Notes: generated by a model not told the origin, from the letters alone. 36,732 nucleotides of DNA from Paenibacillus sp. cl123 (GCF_900101595.1 NZ_FMYY01000037.1:1-36732), one strand, 5' to 3'; shown: positions 1 to 8,251, counted from the first letter of the stretch. Made by a program: numbers and translations.

Positions 1-1368
1 ACGGGAGCAACAGGCGCGACCGGAGCGGTAGGAGACGTTGGTGCAACGGGAGCAACAGGTGCAACAGGAGCCACGGGAGCAACCGGTGCAACAGGTACCT
101 TCCTGGGAGCGGTCGGCTATACAGCAGGACAAGCTCCGAGCTATACGCCGGGTCAAGTAGTTATATATAATGGCAGCCTCTACGTTGTGACTGCCAACAG
201 TCCGTCTGGTGTCCCCGGGGGCTCGGGAGACTATACCCTCATCGTTAGCAAGGGGGATACCGGTCCGGCGGGCCCTGCAGGGGCAACAGGAGCGACAGGA
301 GCAACAGGCCCGGCCGGAGCAGACGGTGTAACAGGTCCGGCGGGCCCGACCGGAGCAACGGGGGCGACCGGTCCGGCCGGCGCAGGGCTTGATGGGGTCG
401 TGGCATTTGATCCCGCAGTTTCGCCAACGTATGCCAATGGCACGGTCGTCACGTATAACGGCAGCACGTATATAGCGAATGTCGCAGCACCGACAGGCAT
501 GCCGGACACCTCGCCTGATTATACGTTGCTGGCAGCGGCCGGTGTCACTGGAGCAACAGGTCCGGCTGGAGCAACCGGTTTGGCGGGCCCGACCGGAGCA
601 ACGGGAGCGACCGGTCCGGCCGGCGCAGGGCTTGATGGGGTCGTGGCATTTGATCCCGCAGTTTCGCCAACGTATGCCAATGGCACAGTCGTCACGTATA
701 ACGGCAGCACGTATATAGCGAATGTCGCAGCGCCGACAGGCATGCCGGACACCTCGCCTGATTATACGCTGCTGGCAGCCGTTGGGGCCACCGGAGCGCC
801 AGGTGCAACTGGAGCAACCGGTGCGACTGGTCCGCAAGGAGCGCCGGGTGCAGGGGCGATTATTCCATTCAGCTCCGGATTGCCGATTGATATAACCACG
901 ATAGCTGGCGGATTAAAAGGAACGGGCAGCTTGGTTGGCTTCGGCAGTTCGGTTAAAGGAGTCGGCTTTTCTGGCAACACGATCGATCTTACCGGGGCGG
1001 CAGGGACCAACTTAAACTACGCTTTCAGCGTTCCGCGCAGCGGTACTATCACTTCGCTGGCAGGTTTTTTCAGCACGACAGCCGCCCAGTCGCTGGTCGG
1101 CAGCACAGTTACTGTGGAAGCCCAGCTTTATAAGTCCACAGCTATGAGTAATACGTTCGCACCTATACCGGGTGCAACAGTAACGCTGAGTCCTGTATTA
1201 ACCGGCGTATTGACTATAGGTACCATTACAAGCGGGCAAACAACCGGTCTTAACATTCCTGTAGCAGCCGGCGATCGGCTCATGCTGGTATATTCCGCAA
1301 CAGCTTCAGGAATATCACTCGTTAACACCATATCCGGCTATGCCAGCGGGGGAGTAGAAATCAAGTAA
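1..1368 (+). CDS. Collagen-like exosporium-type surface protein (BclA/BclB-like), 5' end missing
   Basis: The frame is open from base 1, so the start lies outside the window; the GTG at 187 is internal. Visible sequence alternates Gly-X-Y runs rich in GAT and GPA triplets with non-collagen modules of about 45 residues having the pattern YxxGxVVxYNGxxYxA...GxPxxSPDY. Three such modules are present, the first divergent and the next two identical in protein. The pattern recalls carbohydrate-binding modules of the CBM5/12 type, but this is inference, and the usual Trp residues are mostly absent. The last 165 or so residues (IIPFSSGLPI to the stop) resemble the C-terminal domain of BclB-related exosporium glycoproteins. 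Likely role: a trimeric, glycosylated filament on the spore or cell surface. Thr in GAT triplets would be the O-glycosylation site in known family members. High confidence for the collagen-like class, moderate for spore location. Confidence 0.85.
   Translation, partial: TGATGATGAVGDVGATGATGATGATGATGATGTFLGAVGYTAGQAPSYTPGQVVIYNGSLYVVTANSPSGVPGGSGDYTLIVSKGDTGPAGPAGATGATGATGPAGADGVTGPAGPTGATGATGPAGAGLDGVVAFDPAVSPTYANGTVVTYNGSTYIANVAAPTGMPDTSPDYTLLAAAGVTGATGPAGATGLAGPTGATGATGPAGAGLDGVVAFDPAVSPTYANGTVVTYNGSTYIANVAAPTGMPDTSPDYTLLAAVGATGAPGATGATGATGPQGAPGAGAIIPFSSGLPIDITTIAGGLKGTGSLVGFGSSVKGVGFSGNTIDLTGAAGTNLNYAFSVPRSGTITSLAGFFSTTAAQSLVGSTVTVEAQLYKSTAMSNTFAPIPGATVTLSPVLTGVLTIGTITSGQTTGLNIPVAAGDRLMLVYSATASGISLVNTISGYASGGVEIK
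339..779 (+). repeat. Two tandem copies of a collagen plus binding-like module, period 243 bp
   Basis: Bases 339-536 and 582-779 are near-identical 198-nt copies offset by exactly 243 bp (81 codons). By eye there are four differences, all in synonymous positions (Gly, Thr, Ala and Leu codons), so the encoded protein is identical. The copies are separated by a short variable collagen-like segment. Confidence 0.9.
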
Positions 1369-1449
1369 CTGATTTCTACAGAACCATAGGCTTCAGCACG
1401 AAGAATTTTTCAGTGAATCACGCATATCACAAGTAGGGAAGTGATCGGA

Positions 1450-3084
1450 TTGGCAGGCAATTCAGCAACAATCACAAAAAAGTGCCTTCTGCTCGCGCTG
1501 CTCGTTCTGCTGCAGGGGTACGGTCCGCTGCTTCCCGCCGGTCAGGCTGAAAACGGGGGCGGGGCTATGTCTCCCTCCGGCTTGGCAGCGGCTGCAGAGA
1601 CGAAAGCTGGTGCGCTCGGCAAAGCCCTGGTTCCATCAGCGGAAGAGCGGCAAACCGTCACCAATCAAGTATATGGAGAGCAAACGGTTGGCGGGAGCGT
1701 ATACGGAGCAATCCCGCCGGCAGCTGACCTGATAGCGCCTAGCGCGCCTGAGCTAAGTGTAAGCGGACGGACGGCAAACAGCATCAGTCTGTCCTGGACA
1801 GCGGCTTCCGACGATACTGGCGTCGCTGAATATGAGGTGTTTCAGGATGAAGTGTCCGTGACTCATATCACTTACGGTGCGACGACCTACACGGCCTACG
1901 GTTTGAATGCCGGACAAACCTACACGTTCGCCGTTAGAGCGAAGGATGCAGCCGGGAATGCTTCGAAGCTTAGCAATACGCTTAAATTAAGCCCGCTCGA
2001 TGTCGAACGCAGGCTGGGCAGTTCCTTGGCGATGGGCAGCGGCCATGCGATGCACACGGTTGCTGTACGGCCGGATGGTACGCTATGGGCGTGGGGAAGC
2101 AATGAATCCGGGCAGCTGGGTCTGGAGGAATCGCTGTTTAACATGACGCCTATACACATCCAAGGACTTCCGCAGATCAGCTCTGCATCGGTAGGGCAGA
2201 ACCACACGCTGGCGCTTGCTCAGGACGGTACGGTATGGACATGGGGCGGCAATAACGCTGGGCAGTTGGGCGACGGAACGCAGGATAAGCGGCTGGCTCC
2301 CGTCCAGGTTGTCGGCTTGTCCGATATCGTGCAGGTACAGGCAGGGGAGCAGCATTCGCTGGCCTTGAAGGCTGACGGCACGGTATGGGCATGGGGCTTC
2401 AACGGTTACGGCCAGCTGGGGGACGGAACAACCGCTAACCGGGCTGAAGTCGGTCAAGTTGCCGGATTGGAGGCGATAAGCTCCATCTCAGCGGGGGCCT
2501 TCTACAATCTGGCGGTTAAAACGGACGGTACGGTATGGGCATGGGGCTTCAATGGCTATGGACAGCTCGGTGACGGTACAGCGGCGGACCGTCACGCGCC
2601 GGTACAGTTGAAAGGGCTGGAGGGGATTCAGTCCGCAGCAGCCGGCGTATTCCATAGCATGGCTCTGTCTCACGACGGCTCGGTGTATACTTGGGGCAAC
2701 AATAGTGAAGGTATGCTGGGCGACGGAACGAAGAGTGACCGGACTACCCCGGCACAGGTTGTATCGATGGACTCAGCAGTAAGCGTCTCGGCCGGTGCGC
2801 TTCACAGCATGGCTTTGAAGGAGGACGGCACGGTATGGGTCTGGGGTGCCAATAACGAAGGCCAGCTGGCTTTGCCAGGCGAGACCGGACACCTTCTCCC
2901 GGCATCGATTTCCTTAGCAGAGCCTGCCGCTGCCATAAGCGCCGGCTACATGAGCAGCTCCGTGACTAGCCCCAGCGGCGAATTCATGGCTTGGGGCTAT
3001 AACGCCTACGGGTTGATCGGCAACGGCACGAATACCAATGTGTTATCTCCGGTCAGCGTTCGTGCTGAGCACGCTTCGGAGTAA
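1450..3084 (+). CDS. Secreted FN3 plus seven-repeat RCC1 beta-propeller protein
   Basis: A 544-residue protein. The N-terminus is a signal peptide: Lys-Lys, then a Leu-rich core, then Ala-Gly-Gln-Ala. A fibronectin type III domain follows (IAPSAPELSV to SNTLKLSP), and then seven RCC1/BNR-like repeats built on the pattern HxxAxxxDGTVWxWGxNxxGQLGDGT, enough for one seven-bladed propeller. The best-conserved blades are 3 and 4. Start: a GTG at 1441 also opens the frame, but it lies inside a long Shine-Dalgarno match (1435-1446, 10 of 12 to AAGGAGGTGATC), so the TTG at 1450 is preferred. The gene lies 81 bp after the exosporium-type gene, with no clear terminator between them, so co-expression is possible. 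RCC1 propellers mediate protein binding; the partner here is unknown. Confidence 0.85.
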   Translation: MAGNSATITKKCLLLALLVLLQGYGPLLPAGQAENGGGAMSPSGLAAAAETKAGALGKALVPSAEERQTVTNQVYGEQTVGGSVYGAIPPAADLIAPSAPELSVSGRTANSISLSWTAASDDTGVAEYEVFQDEVSVTHITYGATTYTAYGLNAGQTYTFAVRAKDAAGNASKLSNTLKLSPLDVERRLGSSLAMGSGHAMHTVAVRPDGTLWAWGSNESGQLGLEESLFNMTPIHIQGLPQISSASVGQNHTLALAQDGTVWTWGGNNAGQLGDGTQDKRLAPVQVVGLSDIVQVQAGEQHSLALKADGTVWAWGFNGYGQLGDGTTANRAEVGQVAGLEAISSISAGAFYNLAVKTDGTVWAWGFNGYGQLGDGTAADRHAPVQLKGLEGIQSAAAGVFHSMALSHDGSVYTWGNNSEGMLGDGTKSDRTTPAQVVSMDSAVSVSAGALHSMALKEDGTVWVWGANNEGQLALPGETGHLLPASISLAEPAAAISAGYMSSSVTSPSGEFMAWGYNAYGLIGNGTNTNVLSPVSVRAEHASE

Positions 3085-3132
3085 GGACAGCCGTGAGCGG
3101 CCGCGTTTACACGGAGCTGCTCGCTGCAGAAG

Positions 3133-3168
3133 AGAGAGAATTCCTGGCTTTGGCCGGGGGTTCTCTTT
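3133..3168 (+). terminator. Putative intrinsic terminator after the RCC1 gene
   Basis: AGAGAA at 3135-3140 pairs with TTCTCT at 3161-3166, extended by wobble pairs, and is followed by a short T run. The stem is modest. Confidence 0.45.
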
Positions 3169-3600
3169 TCGGTTTGTCCGAAATTTTAAATCAGAACTAC
3201 AAGCAGGAAGGCTTGCCCTTAAAGCCGCCTCAGAACAATCATGGCGCGGCAGCACGGGGGCAAGATGGGAAAGCAGCCTCCCCGGTTGCTGTATCCGTTG
3301 AAGAGGGAAACCTAGTCTGCAAGCCTGCCCGCGGTCTTAGAGAGGGACCGGCGACGGCGCATAAGTCATTTAAGCTTATCCGCGGTCTTGCATAAGCGCC
3401 AGGGTCAGCTCCAGGGAGGCAATAGGCAAGGAGGGCGCAAATAAATAACGCGGCCTTGCCGTCTGGTCAACGCCCTCCTCCCTCCATTTTCACTTCCCAA
3501 GCACCTTCCAAGGCTGATTAAACCTGCGGCGAACTTGCATACATGGTCTTCGGCCAGGTTTTCTAAACGGCACCGCCGGTTTTTCCTTATCCCGCCATCG
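3169..3600. other. Non-coding stretch with direct and interleaved inverted repeats
   Basis: No convincing gene. A 10-bp direct repeat CCGCGGTCTT occurs at 3329-3338 and 3380-3389. ATAAG/CTTAT elements alternate at 3361-3365, 3375-3379 and 3392-3396, so the middle one can pair with either neighbour. Further on, GGCAAGG (3425-3431) can pair with CCTTGCC (3454-3460), while GGAGGGCG (3430-3437) can pair with CGCCCTCC (3471-3478); these two stems interleave. The only open frame (GTG at 3093 to 3395) runs through the putative terminator and resembles nothing I recognise. Confidence 0.6.
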
Positions 3601-3609
3601 TGGTATACT
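3601..3609 (+). promoter_or_regulatory. Extended -10 promoter of nadE
   Basis: TGGTATACT fits the extended -10 form TGnTATAAT with one mismatch. No good -35 is visible 17 bp upstream, as is common for extended -10 promoters. It lies 80 bp before the nadE start. Confidence 0.55.
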
Positions 3610-3688
3610 TGTAACCATAGCTAACCAAGGCAGGCGCAGCCCCGGCTGGCGTCCGTCATCAACGCATTTCAGACAAGGAGTGAATAGG

Positions 3689-4498
3689 ATGAGTCTGCAG
3701 CAGGACATTATCGCCAAGCTCGGCGTACAGCCGCATATTGATGTGGAAGCGGAGATTCGCAAACGGGTGAATTTTCTGAAAGAGTATGTGGTGAAAGCGG
3801 GAGTGGACGGGCTGCTGATCGCTATCAGCGGGGGGATCGACAGCGCTGTTGCCGCCGGACTGTGCAAGCGCGCAACCGATGAGCTGACGGAGGAGAAGGG
3901 CCGAGAGTTCAAGACAGTTGGCGTATTCCAGCCGTACGGAGAGCAGTCCGATATCGCGGACAGCTATGCGGTAGCGGAAGCCTTTAACTTAAAATACCGG
4001 CTGGAGACCAATATTGAGGAAGCCGTCAATGAGATTGCGCTGGAAGCGGAGCATGCGCTGAAGGGCGCGGGCATCCACAAGCATCTGAGCCGCGGGGGCA
4101 AAGGCAATGTGAAGGCGAGAACCCGCATGGTCATGCAGTATGCGCTGGCCTTCGAGATGAACCTGCTCGTTGTCGGCACTGACCACGCTTCCGAGGCGAT
4201 TACCGGCTTCTTCACCAAATACGGGGACGGAGCCGTCGATATTACGCCGATGAGCACGCTCAATAAGCGGCAGGTACGGCAGCTTGCGCAAAGCCTGGGT
4301 GTCCCGCAAAGCGTATTGGACAAAGCGCCAACCGCCGGTCTGTGGGAAGGCCAGACGGATGAGCAGGAGCTCGGCATCACCTATGGCGACAACAGCGATT
4401 ACCTGGAAGGGAAGACGATCTCGGACGAAGCTCGCGAGAAGCTGGAGAAGCAGTATCTCAAAACCGAGCATAAGCGTGTGGCCATACCGGGAATCTAG
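3689..4498 (+). CDS. nadE: NH3-dependent NAD+ synthetase
   Basis: Catalyses the last step of NAD synthesis: ATP-dependent amidation of nicotinic acid adenine dinucleotide in the cytosol. At 269 residues it has the short, ammonia-using form with no glutaminase domain. The ATP-pyrophosphatase P-loop SGGIDS is at residues 47-52. The conserved blocks KARTRMVMQY, GTDHASEAITGFFTKYGDG and KAPTAGLWEGQTDE are all present and the length is normal for the family. Start: a GTG at 3680 is in frame but overlaps the Shine-Dalgarno AAGGAG (3675-3680), so the ATG at 3689, eight bases downstream, is the start. It has its own extended -10 promoter. Confidence 0.96.
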   Translation: MSLQQDIIAKLGVQPHIDVEAEIRKRVNFLKEYVVKAGVDGLLIAISGGIDSAVAAGLCKRATDELTEEKGREFKTVGVFQPYGEQSDIADSYAVAEAFNLKYRLETNIEEAVNEIALEAEHALKGAGIHKHLSRGGKGNVKARTRMVMQYALAFEMNLLVVGTDHASEAITGFFTKYGDGAVDITPMSTLNKRQVRQLAQSLGVPQSVLDKAPTAGLWEGQTDEQELGITYGDNSDYLEGKTISDEAREKLEKQYLKTEHKRVAIPGI

Positions 4499-4669
4499 CT
4501 GCGCGCTCCGGAGCGGGCCGATCACATCTGCAGCTCCGGCGCAAGCTCAATCGGCCACCGTGCGGCAGCGGGTCCTACCTGCGGCGCGCGGTGGCTTGTT
4601 TTGTGCCTGAGCGCGAATGGGGACGGGAACTGCTGGCCAGAAAGAGGCTTAATAGGAAAGAGGGAGAGA

Positions 4670-5119
4670 ATGATGATCGTCGGCGTAGGGACAGATTTGC
4701 TGGAGATTGCCAGAATAATGAGCATTCTGGAGCAAGGGACGGGGAGGAGATTCCTGGAACGGGTGCTCACCCCTGCGGAGCGATGTCTGGCGGATAGGCG
4801 CCAGAAGCGGCTCGCCGAGTTTGTCGCCGGTAGATTCGCGGCGAAGGAAGCCGTGGTCAAGGCGCTGGGCTGCGGACTCGGAAAGCTGGTGTCCCTCCAG
4901 GATATCGAGGTGCTTCCGGATTCCTTGGGCAAGCCGGTGTGCCGGATCAGCGAAGCGGCCTGGCAGCGTCTGGGCATGCGCCCGGCGGAGCTAGGAAAAG
5001 GCCAAGGGGGAATCATTCTCCACCTGTCCATTTCCCACAGTGAAACCATGGCTATGGCCTATGCCGTAGCGGAACAAGTGGATTCGCCGCCGGGAGCCCG
5101 GGGCCGCAGCGGACCCTGA
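4670..5119 (+). CDS. acpS: Holo-[acyl-carrier-protein] synthase
   Basis: Transfers 4'-phosphopantetheine from CoA to apo-acyl carrier protein, activating it for fatty-acid synthesis. The family signatures are VGVGTDLLEI near the N-terminus with the Mg-binding Asp (residue 9), and RFAAKEAVVKAL with the catalytic Glu (residue 60). The C-terminal SISHSETMAMAYAVAE strand is also typical. At 149 residues it is longer than the usual 120-125: the extra residues are a Pro/Gly/Arg-rich tail. The start is one of two adjacent ATGs (4670 or 4673) after AAAGAGGGAGAG. It is 171 bp after nadE with no obvious promoter between, so the two may be co-transcribed, and it converges on the cytochrome c gene 22 bp away. 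Confidence 0.94.
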   Translation: MMIVGVGTDLLEIARIMSILEQGTGRRFLERVLTPAERCLADRRQKRLAEFVAGRFAAKEAVVKALGCGLGKLVSLQDIEVLPDSLGKPVCRISEAAWQRLGMRPAELGKGQGGIILHLSISHSETMAMAYAVAEQVDSPPGARGRSGP

Positions 5120-5141
5120 GCGTCCCGGGGCTTAACTCAAA

Positions 5142-5537
5142 TTACTTCAGACCGGCGAGCCAGTCGGACAGCGCGCCGATCTCTTCCGGCTTCAGCTTGC
5201 CCTGGAAGCCGGGCATGCCGTTGCCTCCGTTTTCTATTTGCTTGGCAATCTCTTCTTTTGTCATGCGTCCCCCGACGTGCTGCAGGTTCGTCTTCGGCCC
5301 GACACGGCCTTCCAAATTGGTGGCGTGACAGGACAGGCATGACTGCTTGTACAACGCCTGTACCTCGCTTGAGGCCCCGGCCATCGCTTCCTCAGCGGTC
5401 ATTGTACTGCCGGCGGCTTTGCCTCCTCCGAACGGCTCAGGTCCGTCCTTGGCTGCGCAAGCCGATAACAGCAGCAGTGCCGAGGCAAGCAGGCCGACTG
5501 CGACAGCCCCTCTGACCGGCGTCCTTCTTTTTCTCAT
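5142..5537 (-). CDS. Lipoprotein cytochrome c, c-551 type (CccB-like)
   Basis: A 131-residue small class I cytochrome c. An N-terminal Arg/Lys cluster and a Leu-rich segment lead to a lipobox LSAC with the lipidated Cys at residue 27, so the mature protein is anchored to the outer face of the membrane. The haem-binding motif CLSCH is at 67-71 and the Met axial ligand is in NGMPGF at residue 108. The length and layout fit the Bacillus CccB/c-551 group, which carries electrons to terminal oxidases. Its ATG overlaps the stop of the upstream membrane-protein gene (5534-5537, ATGA), so the two are translationally coupled. Redox class is certain; its partner is not. Confidence 0.9.
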   Translation of the reverse strand: MRKRRTPVRGAVAVGLLASALLLLSACAAKDGPEPFGGGKAAGSTMTAEEAMAGASSEVQALYKQSCLSCHATNLEGRVGPKTNLQHVGGRMTKEEIAKQIENGGNGMPGFQGKLKPEEIGALSDWLAGLK

Positions 5538-6217
5538 CTGCGATGCCTCCTCCTATTCCAAAGTTGAATCATACTTGCAAGCGCAACTAAACCTGCGCCT
5601 CCGAATCCGTCGATCAGTACAGGGGCGAATCCGAGATAGAACCAGCCGACGACGACGGTAAGCGTAAGCTGCCACAAAGCAAGCAGGCCGACAGGGATGC
5701 CCAGAGCGGGGGAAAGCCCGGCATAGACGGCAGCCGCCAGCAGCCCTTTGCCGATATAGCCGTCCAGCGAGCCGATCACCCCGGTGCTCGTCAGCACGAT
5801 CAGGAGCGCCAGGCAGGCGACGGCGAAGAGTGCGGCGGCGACAAGCTGGCGCTCTCTTGAAGGCTCTTCAGGCCGCCGCTCCAGACTTCCGTCGCTGCCT
5901 TTGTTCTTTCCCGCCGTCGCGAGCCTGCGGTACGCGAAGACGATCACGGCCGTCGCACAGCCGGCCGCGGGGATCAGGGACGCCGGCACAGGAAGCGGCC
6001 TGAACTGAGCAGCGAACAGGCAGACGGCGGAAATCATCTGCGTGAAGCCCCATATATGCAAATAAACGGCATACCCGGCTACGGCCGACCGTGCCTTGTC
6101 AGGGGCTTGTCCGGCAGAGCCGGCCGCTGCCTTCTCAGGAGAACGGAGATGGCGGGAGAAGTCGGCTTGTTCCATAGCCGGCACCTCGCTTTCTGTTGTC
6201 ATGCTTTGAGCGTACAC
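5534..6217 (-). CDS. Polytopic membrane protein coupled to cytochrome c
   Basis: A 227-residue protein I do not recognise. A roughly 45-residue soluble N-terminus is followed by about six hydrophobic segments: two around HIWGFTQMISAVCLF and IPAAGCATAVIVF, a charged Glu/Arg/Lys loop, then three or four more, ending in an Arg-rich tail. His, Trp and Tyr residues lie at membrane edges but no haem or metal motif is clear. Start: a TTG at 6232 extends the frame but is part of the Shine-Dalgarno TTGGAGG; the GTG at 6217, eight bases after GGAGG, fits better. The stop overlaps the cytochrome c start, so a role in electron transfer or cytochrome assembly is inferred from context only. Confidence 0.7.
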   Translation of the reverse strand: MYAQSMTTESEVPAMEQADFSRHLRSPEKAAAGSAGQAPDKARSAVAGYAVYLHIWGFTQMISAVCLFAAQFRPLPVPASLIPAAGCATAVIVFAYRRLATAGKNKGSDGSLERRPEEPSRERQLVAAALFAVACLALLIVLTSTGVIGSLDGYIGKGLLAAAVYAGLSPALGIPVGLLALWQLTLTVVVGWFYLGFAPVLIDGFGGAGLVALASMIQLWNRRRHRR

Positions 6218-6251
6218 ATTCCGAACCTCCAAGTCAAACCTTCGCGTTCCG

Positions 6252-6280
6252 ATGACGGCCGCGCGCTATTCGCGTATAAT
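6252..6280 (+). promoter_or_regulatory. SigA-type promoter of mutY
   Basis: ATGACG (6252-6257), a 17-bp spacer and a perfect TATAAT (6275-6280). It is 51 bp before the mutY ATG. Confidence 0.7.
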
Positions 6281-6330
6281 AGAAAGAGTAGAAACAAGGC
6301 AGAAGAGCCTGCCTAGGCAAAGGAGAAAAC

Positions 6331-7485
6331 ATGGAACGAGCTGAGCAAGAACATTATTTTTCTTCCGAACTGCTGGCCTGGTACCGCCGCCACAAGCGGG
6401 ACCTGCCTTGGCGCCGCAGCCGGAATCCTTATCATATCTGGGTGTCCGAGATCATGCTGCAGCAGACAAGGGTGGATACGGTTATCCCGTACTTTCACCG
6501 GTTTATCGATAAATTCCCTACGATTCAGGCGCTGGCGGAGGCGCCGGAGGATGAGGTGCTGAAGGCTTGGGAAGGGCTTGGCTACTACTCGCGCGCGCGG
6601 AATCTGCAGACTGCCGTCCGCGAAGTGCAGGAGCGTTATGGCGGCGTCGTCCCGGATACGAAGGAGCAGGTGTCCGCGCTTAAAGGAGTAGGCCCCTACA
6701 CGACGGGAGCTATTCTCAGTATCGCCTACGATAAGGCGGAGCCGGCCGTCGACGGCAATGTCATGCGGGTGCTGTCCCGCTACTTCCTGCTGGAAGAAGA
6801 TATTATGAAGCCGAAGACCCGCGTAGGCATGGAAAATCTGGCGCAGAAGCTTATACCCGAAGGGGAGGCCAGCGACTTCAATCAGGCGCTGATGGAACTG
6901 GGCGCTATGGTCTGTACGCCCAAGTCTCCGAACTGTCTGACCTGTCCGGTGATGGCCGGCTGTGACGGCCGCGCCGCCGGACGTGAAGAAAGCCTGCCGG
7001 TCAAAACCAAAGCCAAGCCGCCTCGCCCGGAGGCGCGCGTTGCCTTGCTCCTGGAGGGAGAGGGGATGAATGCCGGTAAGGTGCTCATCCGTCAGCGTCC
7101 GGCCGAAGGGCTGCTGGCCCGGATGTGGGAGCTGCCGCATGCCCTGCTGCCAGCCGGAGCGGAGCAGGGACCGGGCGTGCTGCCTTGGGCGGATGCCGCC
7201 TTGAGCGCTCATGCGGCGGAGGACGGTATCGGCTTCGACGGACTGACATGGCTGATGCAGGCAGAGCATATTTTCAGCCACATTCGTTGGACGATGGATG
7301 TATGCGTGGCGAGGCCCGAGCTTCTTTCCTTAACGTCCGAGTCGGAAGAGACTGCGCTGCTCCCGTCGCATTACCGCTGGATAGGTCCGGAGGACCGGGA
7401 GGCGTATGCATTCCCGAATGTGTTCATCCGGATTCTGGATGCTTATTATGCAGACCGGAGCACGGAAGCAGGGCTTTATAAATAA
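6331..7485 (+). CDS. mutY: A/G-specific adenine DNA glycosylase
   Basis: Removes adenine mispaired with 8-oxoguanine or guanine in base-excision repair. The 384-residue protein has the HhH-GPD fold: catalytic Glu40 in SEIMLQQT, helix-hairpin-helix LKGVGPYT near 117-124, and catalytic Asp141 in VDGNV. The [4Fe-4S] cluster loop has the C-X6-C-X2-C-X5-C spacing (CTPKSPNCLTCPVMAGC). The C-terminal 150 residues form the Nudix-like 8-oxoG recognition domain, with a typical HIFSHIRW segment. An AAGGAG site precedes the ATG. It is transcribed alone from its own promoter and ends at a strong hairpin. Confidence 0.97.
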   Translation: MERAEQEHYFSSELLAWYRRHKRDLPWRRSRNPYHIWVSEIMLQQTRVDTVIPYFHRFIDKFPTIQALAEAPEDEVLKAWEGLGYYSRARNLQTAVREVQERYGGVVPDTKEQVSALKGVGPYTTGAILSIAYDKAEPAVDGNVMRVLSRYFLLEEDIMKPKTRVGMENLAQKLIPEGEASDFNQALMELGAMVCTPKSPNCLTCPVMAGCDGRAAGREESLPVKTKAKPPRPEARVALLLEGEGMNAGKVLIRQRPAEGLLARMWELPHALLPAGAEQGPGVLPWADAALSAHAAEDGIGFDGLTWLMQAEHIFSHIRWTMDVCVARPELLSLTSESEETALLPSHYRWIGPEDREAYAFPNVFIRILDAYYADRSTEAGLYK

Positions 7486-7499
7486 GGCTAAAGCGCGCC

Positions 7500-7540
7500 A
7501 AACCCCCGTCATTCGCTTGCTCAGCGGACCACGGGGGTTT
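7500..7540. terminator. Intrinsic terminator between mutY and the Crp-family gene
   Basis: A 10-bp perfect stem, AAACCCCCGT (7500-7509) with ACGGGGGTTT (7531-7540), then GTTGTTG. It sits between two convergent genes and may serve both. Confidence 0.75.
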
Positions 7541-7567
7541 GTTGTTGAGACGGAGCACAGGAGCGGA

Positions 7568-8251
7568 TCAATAAATTCTTTTTTTCAATGCTTCCGCGTC
7601 CTTGACGGAAATGAACTTCTTGTTAATCGAGATGATGTTGTCTTCTTGCAGCTCCTGCAGCACCTTCGTCACGGATTCGCGAACGGTGCCAACCAGGTTG
7701 GCGAGCTGCTGATGCGTAAGCTTCATATTGATCAGGGTGCCCGTCGACTTGGTCTGGCCGTATTCCTCAGACAGCCGGTAGATCGTCTTGATTATGCGGG
7801 ATCGAACATCGAGAAAGGTGAGGTCATAGATTTGTTCATTGGCTTTGCGCAGGCGTTCCATGGCGGTTTCCATCAGGCGAAGGCATAACTTGGGGCTTCG
7901 TTCCATGAATGCGTAAAATTCCGAGCGGACCAGGGTGTAGATGGAACAGTTGTCGAGCGTCTCCGCTGTGGCTGAACGGGGCAAGCCTTTCTGAACCAAA
8001 GCCATCTCTCCAAAAAAATCTCCCTCATGAAACAGCGAGAGAATAATCTCCTTGGCGTTATCGATCCGGTATACCTTGACCACGCCGCTTTGAATCAAGA
8101 AAAATTCGTCACCGATATCTCCTTCGAAAAATAAAATCGTGCCCTTCTTATACTTCCTTTCGACGAACAACGGGGCGATCGTTTCAAGCTCCGCCACCGC
8201 CAAGTCCTGAAACAAGGGCACATGCTGCAGGAGAGGAACCAGCTTGCTCAT
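7568..8251 (-). CDS. Crp/Fnr-family transcriptional regulator
   Basis: A 227-residue DNA-binding regulator. The N-terminal cyclic-nucleotide-binding-like beta-barrel includes the GDFFGEMAL segment, a long dimerisation helix follows, and the C-terminal winged helix carries LTHQQLANLVGTVRESVTKVL. The N-terminal Cys cluster of oxygen-sensing Fnr is absent, so it is not an Fe-S sensor of that type; the ligand is unknown. Start: the frame is open from a GTG at 8329, but a consensus TATAAT lies inside that extension, so the ATG at 8251 (MSKLVPLL) is chosen. It stands alone between terminators and lies beside sodA, which could be a target, though no site evidence was found. Confidence 0.88.
   Translation of the reverse strand: MSKLVPLLQHVPLFQDLAVAELETIAPLFVERKYKKGTILFFEGDIGDEFFLIQSGVVKVYRIDNAKEIILSLFHEGDFFGEMALVQKGLPRSATAETLDNCSIYTLVRSEFYAFMERSPKLCLRLMETAMERLRKANEQIYDLTFLDVRSRIIKTIYRLSEEYGQTKSTGTLINMKLTHQQLANLVGTVRESVTKVLQELQEDNIISINKKFISVKDAEALKKRIY

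Noticed and set aside
1..860. Short repeated DNA units that could suggest a CRISPR array or satellite
   Set aside because: The repeats are in-frame Gly-X-Y codons of a collagen-like protein, without regular repeat-spacer structure.
3093..3395. A 100-codon frame after the RCC1 gene, with AAGGA before a GTG
   Set aside because: It runs through the putative terminator and repeats and has no recognisable domain. Kept as non-coding.
6313..7281. A 322-codon frame antisense to mutY
   Set aside because: Opposite to a certain gene; no supporting signals.
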